From an uncultured SAR86 cluster bacterium (lineage in GTDB: Bacteria; Pseudomonadota; Gammaproteobacteria; Magnimaribacterales; D2472), in assembly GCA_902624425.1 (NCBI GenBank), contig CACNXK010000006.1, positions 1 through 64,000 on the forward strand: DNA of 64,000 bases, written 5' to 3'. Below, in pieces: positions 39,634 to 50,106 of this stretch. Under the pieces are notes generated by a model. The model made no database searches. It saw nothing but the letters and a program-made list of their open reading frames with translations, and was not told where the DNA came from. Position 1 is the first letter of the stretch; the number at the start of each line of letters is the position of its first letter. The translations under genes were made by a program, and so were the position numbers.

Positions 39634-40044
39634 GTGAGAAGAAACGCAATATCTACAGCAGTTCAAGAAGAAGAAAGCGAAATTAATATTACTCCAATGT
39701 TGGATGTAGTATTTATAATGCTTATATTCTTTATCGTTACAGCAAACTTTATCAAAGAGCCAGGTTTAGAGATAAATAGACCTGATTCAGATACAGCAGA
39801 AACTCAAGAAAATGCAGCTATCCTTATAGCAGTTGGACCAACTGGAGAAGTTTGGATGGACGGACGAAGAATTGACGTAAGACAAGTCAAAGCTAATGTT
39901 GTAAAACTTTTAGCTGACAACCCTCAAGGCTCAGTAGTAATCCAAGCTGATGAGAAAGCTGTTGCCGATACTATTATTAAAGTTATGGATGGAGCAAGGG
40001 AGGCTGGCGTTTCAGCAATATCTTTAGCCTCAGAGCCTAAGTAG
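39634..40044 (+). CDS. exbD: ExbD family protein
   Basis: EINITPMLDVVFIMLIFFIVTANFIKEPGLEINRPDSDTA. Confidence 0.93.
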   Translation: MRRNAISTAVQEEESEINITPMLDVVFIMLIFFIVTANFIKEPGLEINRPDSDTAETQENAAILIAVGPTGEVWMDGRRIDVRQVKANVVKLLADNPQGSVVIQADEKAVADTIIKVMDGAREAGVSAISLASEPK

Positions 40045-40052
40045 GTTTTTTT

Positions 40053-40745
40053 ATGGGCGGATTAGTATCAAAACTTCTTCTTCCAATTAAAGCTGCTTAT
40101 ATCAAGCTGTTTGAAATTAATAAATATTTTGCTGTTCTAGTCCTTTCAGCCTCCACTACAATCTTTTTATTTGTTCTTATGGTTACACTTATTTCATTGG
40201 GAGATAGCGGTCTAAAAGATGATAAATCAGTAAAATTGGCAGATATTGTTATGCCTGAAAGAGAAATAGATACATTTATGGATGAAGTTGATAAGCCTGA
40301 TGAGGTCGAAGAGCAGCCAGAAGATATTGCACAACCTGAGGTAGATCTCCAGCCAACGACTGGAATCGATGTAAATATTCCAAAACCTAAAGCAAAATTT
40401 ACAGCGGGTGGGAGCTTCTTTAGAGATGGAGAATATATACCCCTTTTCAAAATTCAACCTCAATATCCGAGAAGAGCGCAAGAGAGAGGTACTATGGGGT
40501 TTGCTATAGTTGCTTTCACAATAACTGAATCTGGCACAATTGAAGATGTGGTTCCGGTAGAAGGCTATTGTACTTCTAAAAATCCAAACGACCCTGAGGC
40601 GCAGCTCAGACCATGCTCAATTTTTAATTCAGCATCTTCAAGAGCAGCACTTAAACTTAAATACAAGCCAAAAATTGTAGACGGTAAGGCTGTTAAAGTT
40701 GAGGGTGTTCAACATAAATTTACATTTATAATGGAAGATTCATAA
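40053..40745 (+). CDS. tonB: TonB family energy transducer
   Basis: Single N-terminal TM; acidic/Pro linker; C-term FKIQPQYPRRAQERGTMGFAIVAFTITESGTIEDVVPVEG...KYKPKIVDGKAVKVEGVQHKFTFIME. Confidence 0.92.
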   Translation: MGGLVSKLLLPIKAAYIKLFEINKYFAVLVLSASTTIFLFVLMVTLISLGDSGLKDDKSVKLADIVMPEREIDTFMDEVDKPDEVEEQPEDIAQPEVDLQPTTGIDVNIPKPKAKFTAGGSFFRDGEYIPLFKIQPQYPRRAQERGTMGFAIVAFTITESGTIEDVVPVEGYCTSKNPNDPEAQLRPCSIFNSASSRAALKLKYKPKIVDGKAVKVEGVQHKFTFIMEDS

Positions 40746-40747
40746 AT

Positions 40748-42220
40748 ATGTTTTTAAGATTATTACAAATATTTTTAGTACTAGGTTTAATAGTTTTACC
40801 ATTAGATACTGACGCTCAAGCACAAGATACTGGATCAAGAATTAAGGATCCAAATGTTACAAACTCAAACTCGTCAAGGAAAGAAGTTGTATATAAAAAG
40901 GCAAGAGCACTTCAAACATCAACAGCTAAAAAGATAGTTAAAGTGGTCGAAGCTCTTGAGCGAGTTGATGAAAATGGTAAGGAGGATCCAGATTTTGAAA
41001 CTGTAAAAGAGATTCTAAATGAACTTCTTCAGAAAAAAGACAATTTAAGAAGTTATGACAGATCTGTAATGTGGAATTACTGGGGATATGTTTATTTTTC
41101 CGAGGAAAGATTCTCAGATGCTATGCAAGCATATAGAAATCTTCTAGCAGAACCAGAATCAACTATACCTTTGAGGGTGGCATCTTTATATACACTCGCT
41201 CAGCTAAATTTCGTTAACGAGGATTATGAAGAAGGGGTTAAGGTTCTTCTTCAATGGATGGACGAAGTAGAGGTAGTAACTGCTCAAGGTTGGTCTCTTT
41301 TAGGACAAGCATATTTTCAGCTTGGTACAGATAAAAAATCACAGAGCGAAAAGTTAAACTACTATGAAAAAGCTTTAGAAAGTATGCTCAGTGCTGTCCG
41401 AACTGCTGAACTAGAAGAATATAAACCAAAAGAAAATTGGTATGTATTAATGGCAGCATGCTATAGCGAACTTGAAGCAAGGATTGGTAAACAAGAATCT
41501 CTTTACAAACAGCTTGATATCTATGAGATTCTAGTAAATCTCTATCCTAAAAAGATGTATTTTATCCAACTCGGAGGAATTTACGGCCAGCTTGATAGGG
41601 AACTTGATTATATGATTACCTTAAATGCTGCTTATCAAAAAGATCTTCTTGATAAAGAATCAGAATATCTAGCCTTAACTCAGCTCTTACTGTTAAACAA
41701 TAATCCATATTGGGCAGCAAAAGTGTTAGAGGCTGGAAGAATTAAAAAAGTCCCGGTTATTGATGAAAAGACAAAAGAAGAAAAAATACTTCCAGTTGTC
41801 AAAGATAATGAAAAGAATTTAAAGCTTCTAGCTGACGCATGGAGAATGGCACAGGAAATTGAGTTAGCAATTCCTGTTATGGAGAAAGCTGCAAAGTTAG
41901 CTAAGGATGGGCAGACATTTATTATTCTAGGAAGTCTATATCTCTCCGAAGATAAACTAGAAGAAGCTGTTGATGCTATTGAGCAAGGTCTTAAAAAAGG
42001 CAAAGTGAAGAATCCATCTCAAGCAAGGCTAACCCTGGGACAAGCGCATTTTGAGCTTCAGAATTTTGAACAAGCTAAAAAAGAATTTAGGATTGCAGCT
42101 CGTGATGATGATAAAAAGATAAAAAAGACTGCAAATAGCTGGATTAAATATACGGAGAATGAGGAAATTCGAGTCAAGAACATAGCGCTTCGCAGAGACT
42201 ACATTCAAAATCAAGGTTAA
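40748..42220 (+). CDS. TPR-repeat exported protein (TonB-system associated)
   Basis: Signal peptide; TPR-like repeats (DAMQAYRNLL..., KLEEAVDAIEQGLKKG..., ARLTLGQAHFELQNFEQAKKEFRIA). Confidence 0.88.
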   Translation: MFLRLLQIFLVLGLIVLPLDTDAQAQDTGSRIKDPNVTNSNSSRKEVVYKKARALQTSTAKKIVKVVEALERVDENGKEDPDFETVKEILNELLQKKDNLRSYDRSVMWNYWGYVYFSEERFSDAMQAYRNLLAEPESTIPLRVASLYTLAQLNFVNEDYEEGVKVLLQWMDEVEVVTAQGWSLLGQAYFQLGTDKKSQSEKLNYYEKALESMLSAVRTAELEEYKPKENWYVLMAACYSELEARIGKQESLYKQLDIYEILVNLYPKKMYFIQLGGIYGQLDRELDYMITLNAAYQKDLLDKESEYLALTQLLLLNNNPYWAAKVLEAGRIKKVPVIDEKTKEEKILPVVKDNEKNLKLLADAWRMAQEIELAIPVMEKAAKLAKDGQTFIILGSLYLSEDKLEEAVDAIEQGLKKGKVKNPSQARLTLGQAHFELQNFEQAKKEFRIAARDDDKKIKKTANSWIKYTENEEIRVKNIALRRDYIQNQG

Positions 42221-42223
42221 TTC

Positions 42224-43090
42224 TTAAATTGCCATCTTAGCCTTAATGGCTGGATGTGGATCATAACCTTCAAGAACAAAATCATCTAAGCTTAAATCTT
42301 TCAGATCTTCTAAATTATTTATGTCTGGAAAATTCAACTTAGGAAGAGGGCGTGGAGATCTCTTTACCTGTTCTTTTACTTGATCAACTGAATTAAGGTA
42401 AATATGTGCATCGCCAAAAGAATGGATGAAATATCTTGGTGATAAATTCAATAGTTTTCCCAATATATGCATAAGCAATGAGTAACTTGCAATATTAAAA
42501 GGCACACCAAGAAACATATCAGCACTTCTTTGATACATATGGCAGTCAATATATTTATCGCTAGAAACATAGAATTGGGCCAAGAGATGACATGGAGGAA
42601 GAGCCATCTTATCTACCATTGATACGTTCCAAGCACTAAGAATATGCCTTCTGCTAGTTGGATTATTCTTAAGGGATTCTAAGAGATCTTCTATTTGATC
42701 TTTGCCATCCCAATTTCTCCATTGAACTCCATATACGGGCCCGAGCTTCTTTACTAAAGATGAATTTTCATAGCCGAGATTTTTTCCTTGATTATCTGCA
42801 TTATCCGTCCATATAGTAGGATACTTATCTATATCAGTTAATTCACCTCTGCTCTTGTTATACCTTATCTCTGCCAATCTTCTTTCATCATCAGAACCCT
42901 CTAAAAACCAAATTAATTCAGAGACCACACCCTTCCAAGCAAGTTTCTTTGTAGTAACAGCAGGAAACCCATCTCTTAAATCAAACCTTAGCTGGTGTCC
43001 AAAAGAGGAAATAGTTCCAACATTGGTTCTATCCTCTCGGGTCTCACCATTTTCTAGAATGTGAGATAAAAGATTAAGATACGATTTCAT
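42224..43090 (-). CDS. thyA: Thymidylate synthase ThyA
   Basis: REDRTNVGTISSFGHQLRFDLRDGFPAVTTKK; LPPCHLLAQFYVSSDKYIDCHMYQRSADMFLGVPFNIASYSLLMHIL. Confidence 0.97.
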   Translation of the reverse strand: MKSYLNLLSHILENGETREDRTNVGTISSFGHQLRFDLRDGFPAVTTKKLAWKGVVSELIWFLEGSDDERRLAEIRYNKSRGELTDIDKYPTIWTDNADNQGKNLGYENSSLVKKLGPVYGVQWRNWDGKDQIEDLLESLKNNPTSRRHILSAWNVSMVDKMALPPCHLLAQFYVSSDKYIDCHMYQRSADMFLGVPFNIASYSLLMHILGKLLNLSPRYFIHSFGDAHIYLNSVDQVKEQVKRSPRPLPKLNFPDINNLEDLKDLSLDDFVLEGYDPHPAIKAKMAI

Positions 43091-43883
43091 TCTTATTTTT
43101 AAAAGTAATAATAAATATTAAACCAATTAGGATCATTGGAACACATAAAAGCTGTCCCATAGTAAGGAAATCTGAAAAAATAAAGCCAAGGTGCGAGTCT
43201 GGCTGTCTAAAGTTCTCTATGATAAATCTTATAGACCCATAGAAAAGCAGAAAAGATCCAGCAACTAATCCTCTTTTCTTTGTATGATTATTAACAACCA
43301 TCAGGAGGACGAACAGCAAAGGACCTTCACCAAAAGATTCATAGAGCTGCGAAGGATGCCTGGTAAGTCCAAACGGATCAGTTGGAAAAATGAAACCCCA
43401 GCTCCCATCTGTTGCTCTTCCATACAATTCACCATTAAGAAAGTTTCCAATCCTTACTAAGCATAATCCTATTGGCATGCTTAAAGCTGCTGAATCTAAA
43501 AGTCTTATGAAGTTAATTTGATTTTGTTTTGAAAATACAAACATGGAGATAATTACTCCAATTAATCCACCATGAAATGAGAGACCACCCTCCCAAATAT
43601 AAAAAAGTTTTAAAGGATTATTTATCAGTTGATCAAATCCATAGAAAAACATATACCCAATTCTTCCTCCAATCATAGCTCCAAAAATTAAGCCATAAAG
43701 AAATACAAGGTCATTAGCCTTTTCTTTTGTGATACCAATTTCTTTTGTAATTGAATTATTTGCAAGGTGCAGATAAATTAAAATAGCAGAAAGTATCCAC
43801 GTAATTGCGTAATATTGTATAGATATACTTCCAAAACTTATAAGGCTTGGGTTATTAAAAAAGTCAGATAATTCAATAATCAT
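43074..43883 (-). CDS. lgt: Prolipoprotein diacylglyceryl transferase
   Basis: GGRIGYMFFYGFD; WEGGLSFHGGLIGVIISM; RIGNFLNGELYGRATDGSWGFIFP; RHPSQLYESFGEG. Confidence 0.96.
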   Translation of the reverse strand: MIIELSDFFNNPSLISFGSISIQYYAITWILSAILIYLHLANNSITKEIGITKEKANDLVFLYGLIFGAMIGGRIGYMFFYGFDQLINNPLKLFYIWEGGLSFHGGLIGVIISMFVFSKQNQINFIRLLDSAALSMPIGLCLVRIGNFLNGELYGRATDGSWGFIFPTDPFGLTRHPSQLYESFGEGPLLFVLLMVVNNHTKKRGLVAGSFLLFYGSIRFIIENFRQPDSHLGFIFSDFLTMGQLLCVPMILIGLIFIITFKNKNEIVS

Positions 43884-44665
43884 ATAAAAAGCATATAGTA
43901 GCTTACTGAGAGAATAAAAATACCAAAAAGAGCTTTTAATAATTTTTCATCAATCTTGTGTGCAATATGAACACCAATTTGAGCGGTAATAAGACTTCCC
44001 AAGGAAATTCCTATTAGAGCAGGCCAATAAATAAAACCTATAGATTTTTGTAAGACTTGATCATCTCCAACTCCAGATAATATAAATCCTAAAGACGCAA
44101 AGATAGCAATTGTTACTCCACATGCTGATGCAGTGCCAACACTATTGACCATTTTTAAACCAGCATAATTTAGATAAGGGACCGTAAAGCTTCCACCACC
44201 AATTCCTAATATTGAGGAAGCAGCTCCGGTTCCAACTCCATAGAAGATTGTATAAGGAGATGGGTTAAACTTTTTTGCTGTTACAGCAATATTAAGAATG
44301 GTCTGAAGCGCAATCAGAAGGTATGAGATTCCAATAATTATTTTTAAAGTCGTGGCTTCTATAGAAATTGATAATACTGATCCTAGAAAAGAACCAAAAG
44401 CAATACCAATAGAAAGTTTGCGCCAGAAACTCCAAGCAACGCTTCCCTTTCTATTATGTGCAATCATAGATGCAAAAGCAGTAAAAAATATGCTGCCAAG
44501 AGATGTGGCAACACAAATATGAATTAAAAAATTTGATTCAAAACCAAGATAGGTAAGTACGAATAATAATACTGGGACAATAATTACACCACCACCAATT
44601 CCAAATAGCCCTCCCAAAATTCCAACAACCAAACCAATTACGATATAAATTAGTATTTCCATCAT
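43880..44665 (-). CDS. TauE/SafE family (TSUP) membrane protein
   Basis: GGLFGIGGGVIIVPVLLF and SSILGIGGGSFTVPYLNYAGLKMVNSVGTASACG. Confidence 0.9.
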   Translation of the reverse strand: MMEILIYIVIGLVVGILGGLFGIGGGVIIVPVLLFVLTYLGFESNFLIHICVATSLGSIFFTAFASMIAHNRKGSVAWSFWRKLSIGIAFGSFLGSVLSISIEATTLKIIIGISYLLIALQTILNIAVTAKKFNPSPYTIFYGVGTGAASSILGIGGGSFTVPYLNYAGLKMVNSVGTASACGVTIAIFASLGFILSGVGDDQVLQKSIGFIYWPALIGISLGSLITAQIGVHIAHKIDEKLLKALFGIFILSVSYYMLFI

Positions 44666-45150
44666 TTATCAAACTCTAATTTGTATGCAGACTCTAACTC
44701 AGATAAAACTTTTTTGTAGATTTCTCTTTTAAATTCAACTATTTCATCTAAAGGCTTCCAATAATCAACCCAGTCAAATTCATCAAACTCTGGATTATTT
44801 TCATTATTCAAATCAATCATTACCTCCTCAATTAGCTTAAATAAGAACCATTTCTGCTTTTGTCCTTTAAAATCATTCCATAAAAAATTATTTTTTTTAT
44901 ATTTCCTTGGGAGATCATATTTGTACCAATTTTCAGATTCTTTGATTAGGTTAACCTTATCTTTTTGTATGCCAACTTCTTCATATAACTCCCTCAGCGC
45001 AGCAAGAAATGGATCCTCATTTCTATCTATGCCACCTTGAGGGAACTGCCAGTTATCTGAATTTTTTCTTTTACAGTACAACAATTTACCATCTGAATTG
45101 GCTACAATAATACCAACATTTAAACGATAACCTTTTTCTTTAATATTCAT
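44662..45150 (-). CDS. rppH: RNA pyrophosphohydrolase (Nudix) RppH
   Basis: GYRLNVGIIVANSDGKLLYCKRKNSDNWQFPQGGIDRNEDPFLAALRELYEEVGI. ATG at 45150 preferred over listed 45162. Confidence 0.93.
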   Translation of the reverse strand: MNIKEKGYRLNVGIIVANSDGKLLYCKRKNSDNWQFPQGGIDRNEDPFLAALRELYEEVGIQKDKVNLIKESENWYKYDLPRKYKKNNFLWNDFKGQKQKWFLFKLIEEVMIDLNNENNPEFDEFDWVDYWKPLDEIVEFKREIYKKVLSELESAYKLEFDK

Positions 45151-45820
45151 GGTAGTTAACAAAAAATTAGCGATTTTTGATCTTGATCATACCATTCTTA
45201 AGTGCAACTCAGACCATTCCTGGTTGGATTATCTTATAAAAAAAGAGTTTGTAAAAAAAGAAGAATATTTTGAGCAAAATGCTGAATTCCAAAAGAAATT
45301 TAAACAAGGCATCGTTAATTACAAAGATTACTATGAATTTACGATTCAATATCTTAAAAATAAGAGCGACGATTATATTTCAGGAATCAGATCGGAATTT
45401 ATGAAAGAAATTATTGAACCTTCCATCAATATTTATGCGTTAAGACTAATTCATAAACATTATGAAGATAACGAAGAACTTCTTTTAGCTTCCGGAACAA
45501 CTTCAATAATTGCTGGACCAATTGCAAAAAGATTAGAATTCAAGAATGTTGTTTGCACAAAATGTGAACAAAAAAATAATATTTATACAGGCAGAATAGA
45601 GGATCCTCCATCGTTAGGAGAGGGAAAGCTACAGAATGTTCAGGTGTGGATGAGAAATAATGGTTTTAAAGATTTTAAAGGAACTACTTTTTACTCTGAC
45701 TCTATTTTAGATATGCCCCTTTTAGAAAAAGTGGAGAAACCGGTAGCTGTAAATCCAGATGATGATCTATTTAAGGTTTCAAAAAAACTTGGGTGGGAAA
45801 TTATAGACTTGCCTATCTAA
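45149..45820 (+). CDS. HAD-IB family hydrolase (SerB-like phosphatase)
   Basis: LAIFDLDHTILKCNSDHSW; LLASGTTSIIAGPIAKRL; TTFYSDSILDMPLLEKVEKPVAVNPDDDL. Confidence 0.9.
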   Translation: MVVNKKLAIFDLDHTILKCNSDHSWLDYLIKKEFVKKEEYFEQNAEFQKKFKQGIVNYKDYYEFTIQYLKNKSDDYISGIRSEFMKEIIEPSINIYALRLIHKHYEDNEELLLASGTTSIIAGPIAKRLEFKNVVCTKCEQKNNIYTGRIEDPPSLGEGKLQNVQVWMRNNGFKDFKGTTFYSDSILDMPLLEKVEKPVAVNPDDDLFKVSKKLGWEIIDLPI

Positions 45821-48636
45821 AATTCATCCATATCAGGGCAGGTGCAGAATAAATTTTTATCTCCATAAACATTATCGATTCTTTTTACAGGAGGCCAATA
45901 TTTTCTTGCTCTCAGATAATCAAGCGGGTAAGCAGCTTTTTGTCTAGAATAATCATGCTCCCAACTATCACCGCTAAGTTCTTCCACCGTATGTGGAGAA
46001 TTCTTGAGGATATTATTCACTTGATCATCATTACCATTTTCAATATCTTCTATTTCCTTTCTAATAGAAATCATAGCTTCACAGAAAATATCTAACTCTT
46101 CTTTAGATTCACTTTCAGTTGGCTCAATCATAAGGGTTCCTGCGACTGGCCAAGACATTGTTGGAGCGTGAAAGCCGTAATCCATAAGCCTTTTAGCAAT
46201 ATCATCGACGTCAATATTGGAAGATTCTTTAAATGGTCTAGCATCTATTATGCATTCGTGAGCAATAAGATTATTTTCACCTTTGTAAAGTATTTGATAG
46301 TGATCACTGAGACGCTTTGCAACATAATTTGCGCTAAGGATTGCAGTCATAGTTGCTTTCTTCAAGCCTCCTGAACCCATCATTGCAATATACATCCAGC
46401 TTATAGGTAATATGCTTGCACTTCCATAATCAGTTGAGGATACAGGCCCCACACTTTTTATATCTTTATGATGAGAGGGCATAAAGTCTTTAAGTTTTTC
46501 TACAACCCCTATAGGGCCAACTCCGGGACCTCCACCTCCGTGAGGAATACAAAATGTTTTGTGGAGATTTAGATGTGAGACATCGCCACCGAACTCTCCT
46601 GGTTTAGCAATGCCAACAAGTGCATTTAAATTTGCTCCATCGATATAAACTAATCCCCCATGGTCATGCACAATATTGCAAACTTCTCTTACATTACTTT
46701 CAAATACTCCGTGTGTTGAAGGATATGTAATCATGATTGCAGATAAATCATTTTTGTGAGTAAAGGATTTTTCTTTTAAGTCCTCTAGATCGATATTACC
46801 GTCTAGGTCACATTCCACAGGCACAACCTTCATTCCAACCATCATGGCTGAGGCAGGATTAGTACCATGTGCGGATCTCGGGATAAGACAAATCGACCTA
46901 TTATTGTCACCATTATTTTTATGATATGCATCAATTGCAAGGAGACCTGCATATTCACCCTGTGAGCCAGCATTTGGTTGAAGCGAGATGTCAAAATATC
47001 CTGTTATCTCCGATAACATACTTTTTAAGTCTTGGATAAGATTTTGATATCCTTCCGTTTGATCAATTGGACAATAGGGATGCATGTTTGCAAACTCTGG
47101 CCAACTTACTGGCGCCATTTCTGAAGCAGAATTCAATTTCATTGTACAAGAGCCTAATGGAATCATTGATCTATCAAGTGCAATGTCTTTATCTGAAAGT
47201 CTTTTGATGTATCGCATCATCTCGGTTTCGGAGTGATATTTATTGAAGCGCTCCTGCTTCATAAAGCTAGAAGTCCTCATCATATTTTTATTAAGTCCTA
47301 CTTTTTCATTTTCTGTAGAATTTGGAGCATCCTTATTTGTTAACGCAATAATAAGATCATCAATATCAGCAGATGTTGTTGCTTCATCAACCGAAACACT
47401 TATTAAATTGGTATCAATCCAATTAACATTTATTTTTGCTTCCAGTAGTCGAGCTTTTATACCTGAAATATCCCCATTTAAATGAACACAAAGAGTGTCA
47501 AAAAAATTATTATGAAGGATTGTATGTTCTCCATTTGTTATGCCGTTATAGAGCTTAAGAGTTTTTTTATGAACATCTTTAGCAATCCCCATTAAGCCTT
47601 CTGGACCATGATAGATTGCAAAAAAGCCTGCCATCACAGCTAAAAGGGCTTGAGAAGTACAAATATTACTCGTAGCTTTTTCCCTTCTTATATGTTGCTC
47701 TCTTGTTTGGAGAGCAAGTCTGTAAGATAAACTCCCACTAGCATCTTTTGAAGCGCCAATAATTCTTCCAGGCATAGATCTCTGAAAACTCTCATGAGTT
47801 GCCATAAATGCAGCATGGGGACCTCCAAAACCCATCGGGACTCCAAATCTTTGTGATGAGCCAATGACAATATCAGCACCAATTTCTCCCGGAGGCTTTA
47901 TCAAAGTTAATGCAAGCAGATCAGTAGCACACACAAGTAAGGATTTATTTTTTTTACAATAATCAGAAAGCTTAGAAAAATCATTTATTTCCCCAAACTT
48001 ATTTGGGTATTGAATAAACATGCCAAAAAAATCTTTTTCCGCAAAATCTTTTGGGTCACCAATCTCAAGCACTATACCAAAAGGTTTGGCGCGAGTTTCT
48101 AAAACAGCAACTGTTTGCTCAAAACAGTTTTTATCTACAAAAAAACAGTTGGATTTATTTTTTGATACTCTTTTTGCAAGCATCATAGCTTCAGCTGCAG
48201 CTGTAGCTTCATCAAGAAGTGAGGCATTAGCTATTTCCATGGAGGTTAACTCGCATATAGTTGTTTGAAAATTTATAAGCGCCTCTAATCTCCCTTGAGA
48301 TATCTCTGCTTGGTATGGTGTGTAAGAGGTATACCAACTTGGATTTTCGAAAACATTCCTTTTAATAACTTTTGGAGTTACTGTTCCATAATATCCTTGA
48401 CCAATATATGATCTAAATACTTTATTTTGCTTTGCAATTTTATCGAGCTTTTTAAGAGCAGCCATCTCTGATAAACCGTCTCCCAGATTTAAATAATCAT
48501 CCTCTAAAATGCTTTTAGGGACGACTGCTTTAATAAATGAATCCAAATCTTTATAGCCAAGAAAATCCAGCATATCTTTTTGCTCATCAGTGCCAATACC
48601 AATATGTCTATCAACGAATGATTTCATTTGATCCAT
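45817..48636 (-). CDS. gcvP: Glycine dehydrogenase (decarboxylating), P protein
   Basis: RHIGIGTDEQKDML; YIGQGYYGTVTPKVIKRNVFENPSWYTSYTPYQAEISQGRLEALINFQT; NLHKTFCIPHGGGGPGVGPIGV. Confidence 0.98.
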   Translation of the reverse strand: MDQMKSFVDRHIGIGTDEQKDMLDFLGYKDLDSFIKAVVPKSILEDDYLNLGDGLSEMAALKKLDKIAKQNKVFRSYIGQGYYGTVTPKVIKRNVFENPSWYTSYTPYQAEISQGRLEALINFQTTICELTSMEIANASLLDEATAAAEAMMLAKRVSKNKSNCFFVDKNCFEQTVAVLETRAKPFGIVLEIGDPKDFAEKDFFGMFIQYPNKFGEINDFSKLSDYCKKNKSLLVCATDLLALTLIKPPGEIGADIVIGSSQRFGVPMGFGGPHAAFMATHESFQRSMPGRIIGASKDASGSLSYRLALQTREQHIRREKATSNICTSQALLAVMAGFFAIYHGPEGLMGIAKDVHKKTLKLYNGITNGEHTILHNNFFDTLCVHLNGDISGIKARLLEAKINVNWIDTNLISVSVDEATTSADIDDLIIALTNKDAPNSTENEKVGLNKNMMRTSSFMKQERFNKYHSETEMMRYIKRLSDKDIALDRSMIPLGSCTMKLNSASEMAPVSWPEFANMHPYCPIDQTEGYQNLIQDLKSMLSEITGYFDISLQPNAGSQGEYAGLLAIDAYHKNNGDNNRSICLIPRSAHGTNPASAMMVGMKVVPVECDLDGNIDLEDLKEKSFTHKNDLSAIMITYPSTHGVFESNVREVCNIVHDHGGLVYIDGANLNALVGIAKPGEFGGDVSHLNLHKTFCIPHGGGGPGVGPIGVVEKLKDFMPSHHKDIKSVGPVSSTDYGSASILPISWMYIAMMGSGGLKKATMTAILSANYVAKRLSDHYQILYKGENNLIAHECIIDARPFKESSNIDVDDIAKRLMDYGFHAPTMSWPVAGTLMIEPTESESKEELDIFCEAMISIRKEIEDIENGNDDQVNNILKNSPHTVEELSGDSWEHDYSRQKAAYPLDYLRARKYWPPVKRIDNVYGDKNLFCTCPDMDEF

Positions 48637-48646
48637 TTAGATTTAA

Positions 48647-49042
48647 TTAATTATTACCATCAAGCCAAGATAAATACTCGTCAGCAGTCATCATATTATC
48701 AGCGCTTCCAAGATTTTCATCTGTGACTTTTAATTTAAAGAACCAACCATCTTCATAAGGAGAGGTGTTTACAAGTTCAGGATTTTCTTCAAGAACTTCG
48801 TTTACTTCAATAACTTCTCCAGAAAGAGGAGTATATACCTCAGAAGCAGCTTTTACAGACTCAACTACTGCTGCTTCATCTCCAGATACAAATTCATCTC
48901 CAATGGCTGGTAATTCAACAAAAACAACATCTCCAAGCTCACTCTGAGCATGATCACTAATACCTACTATTACGGCATCATCATCAATCTTTATCCATTC
49001 ATGAGTGTCTAAGAACTTGAGGTCGGAGGGAGTTTCATTCAT
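48647..49042 (-). CDS. gcvH: Glycine cleavage system H protein
   Basis: [70 protein letters not shown]. Confidence 0.98.
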   Translation of the reverse strand: MNETPSDLKFLDTHEWIKIDDDAVIVGISDHAQSELGDVVFVELPAIGDEFVSGDEAAVVESVKAASEVYTPLSGEVIEVNEVLEENPELVNTSPYEDGWFFKLKVTDENLGSADNMMTADEYLSWLDGNN

Positions 49043-50106
49043 ATCATAATTTTACCTTTTCTGACAAAAGGTAGCGATAATATTTTTACATTTAAAGGCT
49101 TATTTCTTATTAGCACATCTGCGCTATCGTCAACATCTATAGGCACTCTTGCTAAGCCTATACTCTTTTTCATAAATGGAGAAAAAGTTCCGCTCGTAAT
49201 CTCACCCTCAATATTACCTTTAATGATCTTTTGACCACCTCTTAATATGCCTTTTTCTTTAAGCAAAACACCAACAAGTTTGAACTGATTTGTTTTTTTA
49301 ATTTCAGTAAGCCTCTTTTTAGCAATAAAGTCCCTCTCAATATCATTAAAATCAACCACCCAACCAAGATTAGATTCAAATGGATTATTTTCTATTGTCA
49401 TATCTGTTCCATTCAGATTCATCCCAGCTTCAACTCTTAGAGTATCTCTAGCTCCCAATCCAATTGGACTTATATTTTTAGAAATACATAAATCCCAAAT
49501 CTTCTTGAGCTCCTCAAACTCGCCAATTATTTCAAAACCATCTTCCCCTGTGTATCCAGTTCTTGATATGAATAAACTATTTTTTACTATAAAAGAAAAG
49601 CCTTTGCAGCCCGAAAGATCTAATCCAAGCATACTTTCAATAGAGGTTTCAGATTTTGGCCCTTGAATAGCTAAAATGCCAAGGTTAGATTGATGGATTA
49701 ACTCACAATCAAATCTCTTTATATTGTGTTCAAAGAAGGCTTTTACATTCTCAAAAGTAGAGCAGTTTGATACAACTCTAAAGTTTTCATTATTAAATTT
49801 ATAAACAATAAGGTCATCTATTATTCCGCCTTTCTCATTTGTTATAACACTGTAAAGAGCGCAACTATTCTCAACCTTACCCACATCATTTGTAAGCACA
49901 TATCTTAAGAATTTTTGGGCTTCAGTACCTTCAAAATCAAATATATTCATATGCGAAACGTCAAAAATTCCAAGATCATTTCTTACGCAGTTATGTTCAT
50001 TAATCTGAGAACCATAATGTATAGGCATTTCCCATCCTGAAAAGTTCACAAATTTAGCTCCAAGAATTTTATGAGAGCCATAAAGGAAAGTTCTATTCAT
50101 TATCAA
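49039..50106 (-). CDS. gcvT: Glycine cleavage system T protein (aminomethyltransferase)
   Basis: [68 protein letters not shown]. Confidence 0.97.
   Translation of the reverse strand: MIMNRTFLYGSHKILGAKFVNFSGWEMPIHYGSQINEHNCVRNDLGIFDVSHMNIFDFEGTEAQKFLRYVLTNDVGKVENSCALYSVITNEKGGIIDDLIVYKFNNENFRVVSNCSTFENVKAFFEHNIKRFDCELIHQSNLGILAIQGPKSETSIESMLGLDLSGCKGFSFIVKNSLFISRTGYTGEDGFEIIGEFEELKKIWDLCISKNISPIGLGARDTLRVEAGMNLNGTDMTIENNPFESNLGWVVDFNDIERDFIAKKRLTEIKKTNQFKLVGVLLKEKGILRGGQKIIKGNIEGEITSGTFSPFMKKSIGLARVPIDVDDSADVLIRNKPLNVKILSLPFVRKGKIMI

Noticed and set aside
40097-40481. Minus-strand ORFs (117 and 84 aa) opposite tonB
   Set aside because: Antisense shadow of the TonB coding sequence; no support.
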